Assembly (NCBI GenBank): GCA_029881255.1
Contig: JAOUMY010000002.1
Span: 372,001 to 436,000 of the forward strand
DNA: 64,000 nucleotides
Reading direction: 5' to 3'
Source of the DNA: Gammaproteobacteria bacterium
GTDB taxonomy: Bacteria > Pseudomonadota > Gammaproteobacteria > S012-40
Part shown: in pieces, positions 27,186-37,454 of the stretch
Numbering within the stretch: position 1 is the stretch's first letter
Layout: every line of letters begins with the position of its first letter
Made by a program: the position numbers and the translations under genes
The notes under the pieces: generated by a model
Seen by the model: only the letters and a program-made list of their open reading frames with translations
Told to the model about the DNA's origin: nothing
Databases searched by the model: none

Positions 27186-30100
27186 ATGAAACAGACTTCC
27201 GGTACTCAATTTTTTCTTTCCAAGTTGCTTATTATGTTGATATTGGCGGTTTATGGGTGTGGCGGCGGCTCACCGAATAGTCAATTTCATATCGGCACGG
27301 AAGACTTCAAAGTCGAATTTCCATCCGCGCTCGATGGATATCTGACGGAAGATATGCAATTGATAGCGAGGGTAAAAGTTGACGAAACTTCAACCTTTTC
27401 GTTGAGTGTGGATCCAAAAAACAAATTGGTATTTGGCTCTATCCCCGGACTCTCCAACGGTGAACATACGCTAGTAATTGAATATGCGATAAAGATCGAT
27501 AACGACGAAGTTATTATTGCCCGAAACACGATACGCATTAATATCGGGGATTTCGAAATACTGGTGTTGGATAATCAGGTTTTAGTTTACATTGATAGCG
27601 ATTCGGACGGAGTAACAAATATTGATGAATTAAAATCTGGAACCTATTTTACTGATGGAAACAAGTATTCGGTTGGCGGAACAGTAATCGGTCTTTCGGG
27701 TAGCGGACTGGTTTTACGAAATAATAATCAAGAAAATCTCACTATCGGCGCTAATGGAGATTTTGCATTCCCAACACAATTGGCAAGTGATAGCACATAC
27801 GCGATAACAGTTCTTTCGCAACCAGGATCGCCTAGTCAGATTTGCAAAGTCGACAATGGCAGCGGCACAGTCAGCAATGCTGACATAAACAACATCGTCG
27901 TTTCATGTGTCAGGTCTTACACTGTTGAAGTCGCCGTTAACGGGCTCAGCGGAACTGGACTTGTATTGCAAAATAGCGGGGGAGATAATCTATCGGTGGT
28001 CAGTAACGGTACATTTAGCTTTGCGACGAAACTCATTGCGGGCAATACCTATGAGGTTACCATTTTTGCGCAACCTCTTTCACCTAAACAAATCTGCGAA
28101 GTTATAAATGGCAGCGGTACTATAAGTCAAACAGACATAACCAATATCAGTATTAATTGCGTTACAGATATTGATCATTCAATTGCTATTAATGTCAAAG
28201 GCCTGCATGGTAGCGGATTGGTGTTGCAGAACAACAACACCGATGATTTATCGGTTAACAGTGATGGTCCAGCGATTTTCACTACCCCTGTACGAGATGG
28301 CGACACATATCATGTCAGTATACTCACCCAACCAAATACGCCAGACCAGACATGCATGGTGAATAACGCCACTGGCACGGTGAATGGTAATGATGTCAAC
28401 CTCGACGTATATTGTCATGCATTCAGTGCGACCACATGCGATGGGCCTGTTATCGATGGTGCATGTGCCTTATCGATGGTGAAGGTAGCGGATTTCAGTT
28501 CGGTACTCTGCGTAGATAATTTAGCCACCAACAATTGTCCATCAGCATCGGAACTCTATTATGGCCAGGATGGTAATAGTACGATTAATCCTGAGTCGTT
28601 CACAAATAACGGCACTGTGATTTCTGAAGCCGTAACTGGCCTCGTCTGGACGCCTACAGCATATGCAGCGGACACTTTAACTCTAGCAATCGATCAATGT
28701 AACAGCTTAGCATCATCTAACTTTGGCGACCGGAACGATTGGCGTGTACCAAGTATCCGTGAACTTTCCCGTATCGCGTCAAAAAATGCAAATACTGGTT
28801 CCTGGCCCACAGAATTCAATACGCCACAAAATTCTTACTGGTGGAGCACAACCGAAGCAAAAAACCTAGCTGGCTGGCAAATAGGCATGTCGGGAAACTG
28901 GCCGTGGACTGTTCTTGAGCAATCAGATGGCACAGGCGGTTTTGCCGGAGCACGGTACGTTTACTGTGTTGGTGGCTCACAAATGGCCGGTACCTGGGGA
29001 GTACATCCCGATAGTGTCACGGTTACTCATACGGTTACAAACCTGATGTGGCATCGCGCGTCCAGCTCCAATCTAACTGACTGGGATAACGGACTGCAGT
29101 ATTGCCAAAATTCCAATGTTGGCGGCTATACGGATTGGCGTGTACCAACCTTACGTGAATACATGTCGGTACTGGATTATGTCAACAATACGGCAATATA
29201 TATGGCGGATGTATTTACGGATGTGAAGGACGTACCAATGTTAACTTCCACACCGAATCGCATTGGCGTCGGATACATCGAAATTGCCGCCGTAAATGAG
29301 CACACTGGCGTGGTATCGCAGTACAATGTTAATTCGCTAAACGGCGGAGTACGATGCGTTCGCGGCCCCATTTTTGAAACGCCTAAATGTGAGCTCAACC
29401 CACCGCCCTCTGTTGTTACAGATTTCATAGTTTCCGCAACTCAAGGCGACGATTCATTACCAGATCCGGCATGTCCTGTTTATAAGACCTTAACTGCCGC
29501 AGTTTCTAATGCATTACCGAATTCAACGATTTGGGTAGCGCCAGGTGTGTACGATAGCGCAAATGGCGAGGTATTCCCGATTACGCCAACGAACAATATC
29601 GTAATTATCGGAGATGCTGCCACTCGCGGCCTAAGCAGCACGCCGACCCTCATTAGTGGAAGCGCACAAGTCGGTACAACTGGTTATTCGGCAGCTTTTT
29701 ATGACAATATAGGCATTACAATTAAAGGGCTAAATATTGTTGGCGGCTCCGCTATACGCAATTTCGGCATCTTCAGTGAAGACGCAAATAGTATTATCCA
29801 ACAAAACACTTTTGATGGTTCCTATGGCGGCGTACGACTGTATGGAACAGGAGCTCCCGATGTTTCGGCAAACGACTTCAATACCAGTTCATATGGTACT
29901 TACATTACTAAGACAGCCGATGTAGCAATCATCAATAACAATCTTTTTTCCTCCCCAGCACTACCGATAGACAATGTCAGCGGTAACGCAATGATACAAA
30001 ACAACGAAATTATTGGTAGTGGCCAGGTTGGTATACAGGTTCAAAATGGATCACCTTTTATTGAATGGAATACCTTTACCAATGAGAGCTATACCTATGG

Positions 30101-30401
30101 CGCGATTACGCCTTCGTCCGACTCAACACCGCAAATTTACCGTAATACATTTAATGTAAATAGTGGTCACGTTATCTTCATAAGGGGCAATGCAGCACCC
30201 GAGTTAGGAACTACGCAAGTTGATGGCGGCAATACTTTCCTCGGAACCAGTGGTTTTGCGATTGAGTCTGAATCACCTGCAACAGTTAGTGCGATTGGAA
30301 ATACCTGGTATTCAAATCCACCCAATTGCGTTTCTGAAATTGTAGTCACAGGCGGTGGCACAGTAATATGGGGTGCAGTCTCAGGGGAATCGTGTCCTTA
30401 A
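27186..30401 (+). CDS. Large modular surface lipoprotein: three tandem repeats, two DUF1566 modules, right-handed beta-helix
   Basis: This 1071-residue protein has a signal peptide with lipobox VYGC (Cys 25). An N-terminal beta region (about 30-135) is followed by an Asp-rich calcium-like loop (DSDSDGVTNIDE, about 137-148). Three tandem ~84-residue repeats start near 160, 244 and 330 (GL.GSGLVLQNN..., QPxSPxQ.C, NGSGTV..). Two DUF1566 modules follow (about 470-735; each has NDWRVPS-IRE or TDWRVPT-LRE and a CVRG-type end). A DUF1565-like beta-helix (about 745-1065) closes it. It is probably displayed at the cell surface for binding. Conserved cysteines in the repeats probably form disulfides. 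Confidence 0.87.
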   Translation: MKQTSGTQFFLSKLLIMLILAVYGCGGGSPNSQFHIGTEDFKVEFPSALDGYLTEDMQLIARVKVDETSTFSLSVDPKNKLVFGSIPGLSNGEHTLVIEYAIKIDNDEVIIARNTIRINIGDFEILVLDNQVLVYIDSDSDGVTNIDELKSGTYFTDGNKYSVGGTVIGLSGSGLVLRNNNQENLTIGANGDFAFPTQLASDSTYAITVLSQPGSPSQICKVDNGSGTVSNADINNIVVSCVRSYTVEVAVNGLSGTGLVLQNSGGDNLSVVSNGTFSFATKLIAGNTYEVTIFAQPLSPKQICEVINGSGTISQTDITNISINCVTDIDHSIAINVKGLHGSGLVLQNNNTDDLSVNSDGPAIFTTPVRDGDTYHVSILTQPNTPDQTCMVNNATGTVNGNDVNLDVYCHAFSATTCDGPVIDGACALSMVKVADFSSVLCVDNLATNNCPSASELYYGQDGNSTINPESFTNNGTVISEAVTGLVWTPTAYAADTLTLAIDQCNSLASSNFGDRNDWRVPSIRELSRIASKNANTGSWPTEFNTPQNSYWWSTTEAKNLAGWQIGMSGNWPWTVLEQSDGTGGFAGARYVYCVGGSQMAGTWGVHPDSVTVTHTVTNLMWHRASSSNLTDWDNGLQYCQNSNVGGYTDWRVPTLREYMSVLDYVNNTAIYMADVFTDVKDVPMLTSTPNRIGVGYIEIAAVNEHTGVVSQYNVNSLNGGVRCVRGPIFETPKCELNPPPSVVTDFIVSATQGDDSLPDPACPVYKTLTAAVSNALPNSTIWVAPGVYDSANGEVFPITPTNNIVIIGDAATRGLSSTPTLISGSAQVGTTGYSAAFYDNIGITIKGLNIVGGSAIRNFGIFSEDANSIIQQNTFDGSYGGVRLYGTGAPDVSANDFNTSSYGTYITKTADVAIINNNLFSSPALPIDNVSGNAMIQNNEIIGSGQVGIQVQNGSPFIEWNTFTNESYTYGAITPSSDSTPQIYRNTFNVNSGHVIFIRGNAAPELGTTQVDGGNTFLGTSGFAIESESPATVSAIGNTWYSNPPNCVSEIVVTGGGTVIWGAVSGESCP

Positions 30402-30413
30402 AATGGATTCTAT

Positions 30414-30459
30414 ATGGTGGTGATGCTGATCTCAGAAATAGAGAAAGCGTCACCACCAT
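30414..30459 (+). repeat. Inverted repeat after the repeat-lipoprotein gene
   Basis: ATGGTGGTGA (30414-30423) pairs with TCACCACCAT (30450-30459) over a 26-base loop, shortly after the stop at 30401; five Ts occur only at 30472-30476. It may end transcription but the loop is long. Confidence 0.45.
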
Positions 30460-30562
30460 GCCATAGGAGACTTTTTCAATCTGCCCTATATCACGCCATG
30501 TATTCCGTTGGCTTCTTAGCTAACACTTTTGTCCGACTAACTCAAAATTAGCCACCTGGAAG

Positions 30563-31444
30563 TCAAGCTAAAGCCAGATAAATATCGGTAACCGCTTCAT
30601 TCTCTGCCACATCCGGATAAAACTTTACTCGTTGCACAAACAACGGAAAATCTCTCGGCTCCTCGCCACTCTGTGGTAACCACTCCGCGTAGAGAAAGTG
30701 TATTGCCTCCCCAAGAGCATCATCTGAACCCACAAATCGTGATCGCGCACAACGCCCTGCAGGTATAATCTTTTCAACCAAGCCTGCGTCATTGCCTGTC
30801 AAATCCATATCTGTCTCCACCCCGATATCCAAGCTATAGTCACCAGGTGCGACTTCACAGGGATTGTTGTGGAGGATGTTGAATGTCGCGTTCTTTGACG
30901 GAGCCAGATCATTCTGCTTACGCCATTGAATAAACTTTCGAATACTGTCACCAATAGTTTGCGGATCACCGTGGTGTTCCAGTACCGCAAGGCGGGTTCT
31001 ATTAAAATTGACTATTTCTATACTTTGGCTCATGTCTACCGCTGCCATGTTCTGTCTCCTAATTTCCGCCAGTTGTTGACGTGTGTCATTCCAGGGAGAC
31101 CACTGCGGATTCTTGCGAAACTGACGGGGAGATTGCCCCGTCCCCTTGCGAAAGGCACGCGAAAAAGATTCCGCGGCCTCAAACCCACTCGCCAGCGCTA
31201 CCTCAATTATCTGAGTGTCCTCGCGAAAGGCTAGTAGATAACTGGCTTTCTTTAAACGACACAACTGAATATAACGGTAGACTCCGATGCCATACATCTC
31301 CGAAAACAGACGATGGAAATGATATTTCGAAATTGCCGCAATTCGACTCATGTCCTCAACGTTTAAGGTTTCGTCCAGATGGCGATCTATATGCTCGAAA
31401 ACTTTGAGGAAACGAGTATGAAACTTGCTCAGTCTATGGGTCAT
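30563..31444 (-). CDS. AraC-family regulator with GyrI-like effector domain
   Basis: This 293-residue protein has an N-terminal AraC DNA-binding domain (about residues 10-115; two helix-turn-helix units, SKYHFHRLFSEMYG and GFEAAESFSRAFRKGTGQSPRQFR). A GyrI-like/SOUL-type ligand-binding domain follows (about 135-290), opening VNFNRTRLAVLEHHG. This Rob/MarA-plus-GyrI order is typical of regulators that sense small hydrophobic drugs or cationic dyes. The catalytic fold is intact and the gene is complete. No obvious efflux target is adjacent, and the flanking region contains a gene remnant. Confidence 0.9.
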   Translation of the reverse strand: MTHRLSKFHTRFLKVFEHIDRHLDETLNVEDMSRIAAISKYHFHRLFSEMYGIGVYRYIQLCRLKKASYLLAFREDTQIIEVALASGFEAAESFSRAFRKGTGQSPRQFRKNPQWSPWNDTRQQLAEIRRQNMAAVDMSQSIEIVNFNRTRLAVLEHHGDPQTIGDSIRKFIQWRKQNDLAPSKNATFNILHNNPCEVAPGDYSLDIGVETDMDLTGNDAGLVEKIIPAGRCARSRFVGSDDALGEAIHFLYAEWLPQSGEEPRDFPLFVQRVKFYPDVAENEAVTDIYLALA

Positions 31445-31710
31445 TTGCGTTCTCTCTGGTACCGGAAAGCATACTGCAGGCAGTTGCCCGTATCCTGACG
31501 TATCTTGCTAAATTTGACCATGCTAATCGGATCACTATTCGGTCTGTAGTGCAGGACATCGCCCCCTTGCCCGCTGCCGATCTCTTAGAAAAAGCGCACT
31601 TTGGCGCACCAAGAATTGCCGTCATAATTATCCGGGAGCCCTGTTTCCAGCATATCCATATCTTTGGCGCGATAATTGTATTGAGAATTCGATGTCGGAA
31701 AATACTGTCA
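31441..31710 (-). pseudogene. Unidentified decayed coding remnant
   Basis: On the minus strand, a frame reads SQYNYRAKDMDMLE, then DNYDGNSWCAKVRFF, a TAA, and continues EIGSGQGG, VLHYRPNSDPI and QYAFRYQRERK before a stop at 31441-31443. The composition looks like real protein on both sides of the TAA, with a further stop upstream, but I cannot name the family. It overlaps the first bases of the AraC-type gene. It is most likely a gene fragment disabled by nonsense mutation and truncation. Confidence 0.35.
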
Positions 31711-31820
31711 AATCCCAATCAACGCATTGAATAACTCTATGACGCGTGACGCCAATACCGCGCTACAGTCACCCGAGCTAAAATCTTGACTACGTTCTAT
31801 ATCGGCGGGAGAAGGCCCAA

Positions 31821-32654
31821 ATGAGTCGAAACCTGGATCAAAAAACGGTTGCTGGATTCGGAGATGAATGGTCTCACTTCAAGCAAGATGAACTGAGTCA
31901 GTCCGAGCATGAGCGGCTCTTCCAAAGATACTTTAGCAACTTTCCCTGGCATCTCATTGATGCACATACAACGGGGTTCGATCTTGGTTGCGGTAGTGGG
32001 CGCTGGGCAAAACTCGTCGCGCAGCGTGTCGGTAAACTGCACTGCATCGACGCTAGTGAAAAAGCCCTGGCTGTGGCCAAGAACAATTTGTCTCAGCTAT
32101 CAAATTGCGAATTTCATCATTCCAGTGTAGACGCTATACCTCTCACAAATAACTCTATGGACTTTGGTTATTCGCTCGGTGTACTTCACCACGTACCTGA
32201 TACTCAAGCCGGCATCCAAGCCTGCGTGGATAAACTCAAGCCTGGCGCGCCGTTCTTACTTTATCTCTATTATGCATTAGACAACAAACCCCTTTGGTTC
32301 AGATGGCTGTGGCGGGCAAGCAATCTCGCGAGAATACTCATTTCACGTTTTCCACACGGATTAAAGACGGCAACATGCAACCTGATAGCCCTCACAGTTT
32401 ATTTACCGCTGGCCATTGTGGCACGCGTATTACAGACTATGAAAATACCGACCAGGCTCATCCCTCTCGCGTCTTATTCCGATACAAGTTTTTATACGAT
32501 GAAAACCGACGCCTATGATAGATTCGGGACACGACTAGAACAGCGCTTCACGCAAGACGAAATGCGTAAAATGATGAAAAATTCCGGGTTGGAAAGAATA
32601 CAATTCAACGAAAACATTCCTTATTGGTGTGCTGTTGGATACAAAAAATCATAA
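31821..32654 (+). CDS. Class I SAM-dependent methyltransferase
   Basis: This 277-residue protein has an intact motif I FDLGCGSGRWA (about residue 52), an acidic motif II end, motif IV-like MDFGYSLGVLHHVPD and a downstream KPGAPFLLYLYYA. The C-terminal ~90 residues have a hydrophobic stretch (about 180-210) that could touch the membrane. It has a good ribosome site (GGGAGAAGG) and overlaps the following glycosyltransferase by 26 nt, so the two are coupled and probably modify the same glycan or lipid. The acceptor is unknown. Confidence 0.88.
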   Translation: MSRNLDQKTVAGFGDEWSHFKQDELSQSEHERLFQRYFSNFPWHLIDAHTTGFDLGCGSGRWAKLVAQRVGKLHCIDASEKALAVAKNNLSQLSNCEFHHSSVDAIPLTNNSMDFGYSLGVLHHVPDTQAGIQACVDKLKPGAPFLLYLYYALDNKPLWFRWLWRASNLARILISRFPHGLKTATCNLIALTVYLPLAIVARVLQTMKIPTRLIPLASYSDTSFYTMKTDAYDRFGTRLEQRFTQDEMRKMMKNSGLERIQFNENIPYWCAVGYKKS

Positions 32655-33717
32655 ACCTCGCCTCCTGTTACTACCCAAATATGGAGAGGAAGCCGCCAGT
32701 GGTCGTCTACGATGTTACCAATATGTCCCTTATCTTAAGCAAGCAGGATTCGAGATAAAAATTCAGCCGTTGTTTGATCATACCTATTTGTCGCGTCTGT
32801 TTAGCGGCCAGCGGGTTGGATTTTTTTTGACGTTATCGCTGTATTTGAAACGAACTATTACGCTGCTAACGGTTAGTCGAAACACACGTGTCGTACTTCA
32901 TTGTGATGACCTGCCGTTTATACCAGGCGTACTCATGCGCTACCTCAAAATGCGCGGCGTGGGTTACATTTACGATTACGACGATGCCATTTTTCACGGC
33001 TATGATATGCACCGTTTTTCGATCGTACGGCATTTTTACAAAAATAAAATTGCTAACATCATCAAAAACGCTGCCCATGTTTTTGCGGGAAGTCACTACT
33101 TGGCCGACTACGCTCAACGCTATAATCGCAGCGTCAGCATACTCCCAACCGTCATTGACATCGACCGATACCCTTGTAAAGAACATACCGAAAAACAAGA
33201 ATTGGCGATTGCCTGGATTGGATCTCCAAGCACGAGCGTCTATCTCAAAGCGCTTATCCCTGTTTTTAAAACGCTAGCAGTGGATATTGCTATCAGAGTC
33301 ATAGTAATCGGTGGAAGCATAGACGACATAAATGGCGTTGTGATAGAAAAACGCCCCTGGTCAGAAGAGACGGAAGTATCCGATCTCCTGGACTGCGATA
33401 TAGGCATCATGCCGCTAATTGACGATCCCTGGTCGCGGGGAAAGTGCGCTTATAAACTTATCCAATACATGGCCTGTGCCTTGCCGGTTATTGCAAGCCC
33501 CGTCGGTGAAAACAAAGTCGTTGTTGAAGATGGCGTGAATGGGTATTTGGCACAGAACGACAATGCGTGGCGAGAAGCGATTTTAAAACTTGCCTCAAAC
33601 GCAAACTTGCGCCGTGATATGGGAAAAAAAGGTCGCGAGTTGATAATTTCCCGCTACACAGTTCAGTCACGCTATCAGGATTTTGTCAGTTCGATTTCTA
33701 CTGTTCCCGATAACTAG
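32629..33717 (+). CDS. GT4-type glycosyltransferase
   Basis: This 362-residue protein starts from a GTG inside the methyltransferase end. The N-terminal Rossmann half has LLLLPKYGEEAASGR. The C-terminal half has the nucleotide-sugar pocket: IAWIGSPST, IVIGG and the GT4 signature PWSRGKCAYKLIQYMACALPVIASPVGE with the conserved catalytic-region acidic residue. It is probably cytoplasmic or membrane-associated and adds a sugar to a cell-envelope glycan together with the overlapping methyltransferase. No other polysaccharide genes are adjacent, so this two-gene unit looks like a stray or transferred fragment. Confidence 0.88.
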   Translation: MLLDTKNHKPRLLLLPKYGEEAASGRLRCYQYVPYLKQAGFEIKIQPLFDHTYLSRLFSGQRVGFFLTLSLYLKRTITLLTVSRNTRVVLHCDDLPFIPGVLMRYLKMRGVGYIYDYDDAIFHGYDMHRFSIVRHFYKNKIANIIKNAAHVFAGSHYLADYAQRYNRSVSILPTVIDIDRYPCKEHTEKQELAIAWIGSPSTSVYLKALIPVFKTLAVDIAIRVIVIGGSIDDINGVVIEKRPWSEETEVSDLLDCDIGIMPLIDDPWSRGKCAYKLIQYMACALPVIASPVGENKVVVEDGVNGYLAQNDNAWREAILKLASNANLRRDMGKKGRELIISRYTVQSRYQDFVSSISTVPDN

Positions 33718-34148
33718 TTTTAAAACACCGATTGTCAAACGTTTACCTATATACTTATGACTAATATAAAGAACGATTCGAATACTTGAACTCACAATTT
33801 CTGGCACCATTGGCTTTAGTCCCTAGGTGTTCACATCTGATGCGTTTACTACATTTCAATACATCCAGCCACTATCTCTTCCACAGATCAATATAGTCAT
33901 ATCAGGCCTGATATTACTGACTAAGCGTTCATAAAAACTAGAAACATAAACGTGTAGTCTACCGTTGGACCATGATGTCTTTTTGCCCTATACAACTACA
34001 CACTAGTCTTGCGGTTATCATATCTACTGATGTTTCCATCTGCGCCATAATCCTTATGACTAGAAGAGAGCTAGCCGATGTCAGGTAAGATAAGTGCTTT
34101 CCCTAGGGAGGGTAATCAGATCAGGAGAGTCAATCCTGCTATATAAAA
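33718..34148. other. Intergenic region between convergent genes, no gene recognised
   Basis: This 431-base stretch separates the glycosyltransferase stop from the stop of the next methyltransferase. It is AT-rich with no frame of recognisable composition and no strong hairpin that I could find. Confidence 0.45.
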
Positions 34149-34823
34149 TTAGAACAGGCCCGCGGTGAATATAATCGACGCTGGGCGTCCTGTTTTTGGA
34201 TGTACCGGCTCGAAAGTCTCAACCGACTTAAATCCACTTTCCGTAAATTGGCATTTCCAATCATCGACGGTGCGAAAATACCACGGCGGCGGGTCTCGAA
34301 ATTCACTATTGAACCCGACCCATGTACCCTCCATCCAGCCTTCTTTAGACTTACCGCTCAAATTTACATGATTAGGGTGTAGTGTCTGAATAACAAATGA
34401 GCCGCCCTGATTCAACAATTGGCTGGCCGATTGAAATATGGATTTAACGGAGTCCTTGCCAAAAAGGGAAAAGTTACATATCAACACATCGATTTTTTCA
34501 CCTATGTTTGTCGGAGTAATTTCGTCATAGGATAAAGTGCGAAACCGGCCGGCCCCCTCTTTTTCAGCCGCCTCAATTAAATCCGGTACAGCATCTATTC
34601 CGAGAGCATCAATCCCATGGCTTTGCAGCAGACGAACAAGCCAGCCTTCACCACAACCGATATCAAAAGCTGCTAATGGTTTCAGATTCAACACCGTGTC
34701 GACAATTGCTTTGTTGGTAACCAGCGTTCTGCTTTCAATTTCCTCGCCTCGAACCGCTTGTATCCAGGGCCTTACATTTTTTCGCCACGATTCGAGAATT
34801 ATAGCTTCGGGATTCTTTTCCAT
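34149..34823 (-). CDS. Class I SAM-dependent methyltransferase
   Basis: This 224-residue single-domain enzyme has motif I AAFDIGCGEGWLVRLL near residue 52, then GIDAVPDLIEAAE, motif IV DVLICNFSLF and QLLNQGGSFVIQTLHP. The C-terminal part, with DPPPWYFRTVDDW and a final beta strand, matches small-molecule methyltransferases of the UbiG/BioC-like class. It is monocistronic. The substrate is unknown. Confidence 0.87.
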   Translation of the reverse strand: MEKNPEAIILESWRKNVRPWIQAVRGEEIESRTLVTNKAIVDTVLNLKPLAAFDIGCGEGWLVRLLQSHGIDALGIDAVPDLIEAAEKEGAGRFRTLSYDEITPTNIGEKIDVLICNFSLFGKDSVKSIFQSASQLLNQGGSFVIQTLHPNHVNLSGKSKEGWMEGTWVGFNSEFRDPPPWYFRTVDDWKCQFTESGFKSVETFEPVHPKTGRPASIIFTAGLF

Positions 34824-35166
34824 GAATATACCTGACTTAACAATAGAGACTATTTTCTTGCAACACCCGTATTCCAGGCAGTACTACTCGGATTCAGGTC
34901 GATTCAGCCACTGCCTTCCAAAAAGCTCAATGTTATAGCATTATTCGTACAGGAAGAGGTACTAGTAAAAAAGAAACAACAATTTCAGGCTAGCCATTGA
35001 TGGCAATGTTGAATTTGGATAGATAAATGGCATATAAAAGCCAAGCACTTCATCCAAAGAGGATTAGCGACTAATTAGTTTTTGCCTTTTTCTACATATG
35101 GGCGCAGTCCAGGCTTTGATGACCTTCAAGTATCCTGGCGAAACTAAATTAATTGAGTAGATATTT
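34824..35166. other. Intergenic region, no gene recognised
   Basis: These 343 AT-rich bases lie between the methyltransferase start and the end of the chemoreceptor gene. The methyltransferase promoter should be here; I see no other feature. Confidence 0.45.
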
Positions 35167-37215
35167 TTAGCGCGAGACTCTAAAGAATTTGACTAATTCA
35201 TACATCTCATGAGAATCGGATTTCATGCTCTCGCTTGCCGCCGCCGCCTGTTCTACCAATGCAGCATTTCTCTGTGTCATATCATCCATCTGCATAATCG
35301 CCTTATTCACCTGATCAATACCGGAGGCCTGCTCCTGACCTGCTGCGGAAATCTCAGAGATAATATCGTTGACTCTTTTCACCGCGTTAACGATATCCTC
35401 CAGAGTGCTACCAGATTGATCAACAAGCTTCGCACCTTCCTGTACGCGTGTAACACTTTCACTAATGAGAGACTTTATTTCCTTAGCTGCACCGGCACTC
35501 CGTTGCGCCAGATTTCTAACTTCGCCGGCAACCACCGCAAATCCTCGCCCCTGGTCTCCCGCGCGAGCAGCCTCCACCGCCGCATTTAGAGCAAGCAAAT
35601 TGGTCTGGAATGCAATCTCATCAATCACGCCAATGATGTCGGCAATTTTTTTGCTACTGTTGTTTATTTGATCCATCGCAATGACTACATTTGCCACAAC
35701 CTGGCCACCCTTCTCGGCCTGCTGTCTTGCCTCACTCGCCAGTCGATTTGCCTCGTTGGAGTTTTCTGCATTTTGTCTGACTGTGCCTGTCATTTCTTCC
35801 ATGCTGGAAGCCGTTTCTTCAATAGACGAAGCCTGAGTTTCCGTTCGCTGACTAAGGTCGGTATTACCGCTGGCAATCTCTTCTGCTGCTCGACTAATGG
35901 TATCAGACAAGACGACTATTTTTGTAACGATATCACTCAACCTACTGATAAAGTTATTCACCGAATCCGCAAGGACTTTAAATTCTCCTTCGAAATTATC
36001 TGGCATAGTCTTGCTCAAATCGCCCTCTGCTAGTGCTTTCATTACTTCACTGGTCTTTTCCAGGACGTTCGTGACAGTGATTTGAAGCATTTTCTGTTCT
36101 GTTATGTCAGACGCATATTTCACAACCTTATATGTCTTTCCATTGGGGTCAAAAATCGGGTTGTAAGACGCTTGAATCCATATTTCTTTATTGCCCTTTC
36201 CTAGTCGTTTGTATTCGCCACTGTCGAATTCGCCTCGATTTAGCTTTGCCCAGAAATCCTTATATTCGGGAGTATTCTTAATGCCTTGTTCGGCAAACAT
36301 GCTGTGGTGCTTTCCCTTTATCTCCCCCAAACTGTAACCCATAACCCCAAGAAAGTTGTCATTTGCCCATATGATGGTACCATCCAGATTGAATTCAATT
36401 ACCGCCTGCGATTTGCTTATTGCCTCGATTTGACCTTCATAGTCTGCAGTTTTGAGTTTCTGCTCGGTTATGTTTGTTGCATATTTAACCACTTTAAAAG
36501 GGTTGCCGTTCAAGTCCAAAATAGGATTGTATGAGGCCTGAATCCATACTTCTTTTCCCCCTTTTCCAAGTCGTTTATACTCTCCTGAGTCAAAATCTCC
36601 TCGATTGAGCTTGGCCCAAAATTCCTTGTATTCTCGACTTTCGGCATATTCAGGAGTCGCAAACACACTATGATGCTTGCCTTTGATTTCATCAAGCGTG
36701 TAACCAACGGTATTCAGAAAGTTATCATTAGCCGTAATTATCGTCCCATTCATATTGAACTCAATGACCGCCTGTGATTTGCTGATAGCTCCAATCTGGC
36801 CTGCATAATCAGCATTACGTATTTTCTGTTCAGTCACATCGGTGGCGAACTTGACAACTTTTATCGGTCTACCCTGGTGATCGAGTATCGGGTTATATGA
36901 AGCCTGAATCCATATTTCTTTTCCACCCTTACCAACACGCTTGTACTGTCCAGAGTCGAACTCTCCACGATTCAATTTTTTCCAAAACGCTCTGTATTCC
37001 GCGCTTTCAGCGACGCCAGGAGGGGCAAACATGCTGTGATGCTTGCCGCGGATCTCTTCTAATGAATACCCCATGGTATCAAGGAAATTCTTATTAGCAT
37101 GCAGAATCGTTCCACTGAGATCAAACTCAATCACAGCTTGCACTCTGTTTATAGCATCAATAATTCCTTTGCTATGGTCATCCTGTGTACTGCTAACGGA
37201 AACTTGTTCGCTCAT
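35167..37215 (-). CDS. Soluble chemoreceptor (methyl-accepting protein) with three near-identical PAS domains
   Basis: This 682-residue protein has no transmembrane helix or signal peptide. Three PAS domains of about 122 residues follow each other (starting near 13, 136 and 258). Each has the GKHHSMF or close variant, and [20 protein letters not shown]-type strands. A HAMP-like linker and a methyl-accepting signalling domain with the hairpin tip [35 protein letters not shown] complete it. This is the layout of soluble aerotaxis/redox receptors (Aer2-like). A YxxxY/W heme motif is not obvious, so a flavin or heme role is open. Confidence 0.92.
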   Translation of the reverse strand: MSEQVSVSSTQDDHSKGIIDAINRVQAVIEFDLSGTILHANKNFLDTMGYSLEEIRGKHHSMFAPPGVAESAEYRAFWKKLNRGEFDSGQYKRVGKGGKEIWIQASYNPILDHQGRPIKVVKFATDVTEQKIRNADYAGQIGAISKSQAVIEFNMNGTIITANDNFLNTVGYTLDEIKGKHHSVFATPEYAESREYKEFWAKLNRGDFDSGEYKRLGKGGKEVWIQASYNPILDLNGNPFKVVKYATNITEQKLKTADYEGQIEAISKSQAVIEFNLDGTIIWANDNFLGVMGYSLGEIKGKHHSMFAEQGIKNTPEYKDFWAKLNRGEFDSGEYKRLGKGNKEIWIQASYNPIFDPNGKTYKVVKYASDITEQKMLQITVTNVLEKTSEVMKALAEGDLSKTMPDNFEGEFKVLADSVNNFISRLSDIVTKIVVLSDTISRAAEEIASGNTDLSQRTETQASSIEETASSMEEMTGTVRQNAENSNEANRLASEARQQAEKGGQVVANVVIAMDQINNSSKKIADIIGVIDEIAFQTNLLALNAAVEAARAGDQGRGFAVVAGEVRNLAQRSAGAAKEIKSLISESVTRVQEGAKLVDQSGSTLEDIVNAVKRVNDIISEISAAGQEQASGIDQVNKAIMQMDDMTQRNAALVEQAAAASESMKSDSHEMYELVKFFRVSR

Positions 37216-37454
37216 ATTCTCATCACCGTAAAGTCAAAAGGTTATTGGTATCTTGCACTCATGCGAACCTATTCGACCCTCAGCGACTCTTACTTGATAG
37301 AAATAATAAGAATAATTTCCTTCATTCTTGTTTGTGTCACGATTTTTACAATTCAAATCGTAGTGACCGGATATTTGTCGAGATTCGTAGATATCCATAC
37401 TCAGCAATCGAGATTATTTACCATTTTTCGTCGCAACTTACGCCTAACAAAACA

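Noticed and set aside
31434-31718. Minus-strand frame of 94 codons over the AraC start
   Set aside because: Composition is poor; a different frame of the same stretch looks more like a gene remnant.
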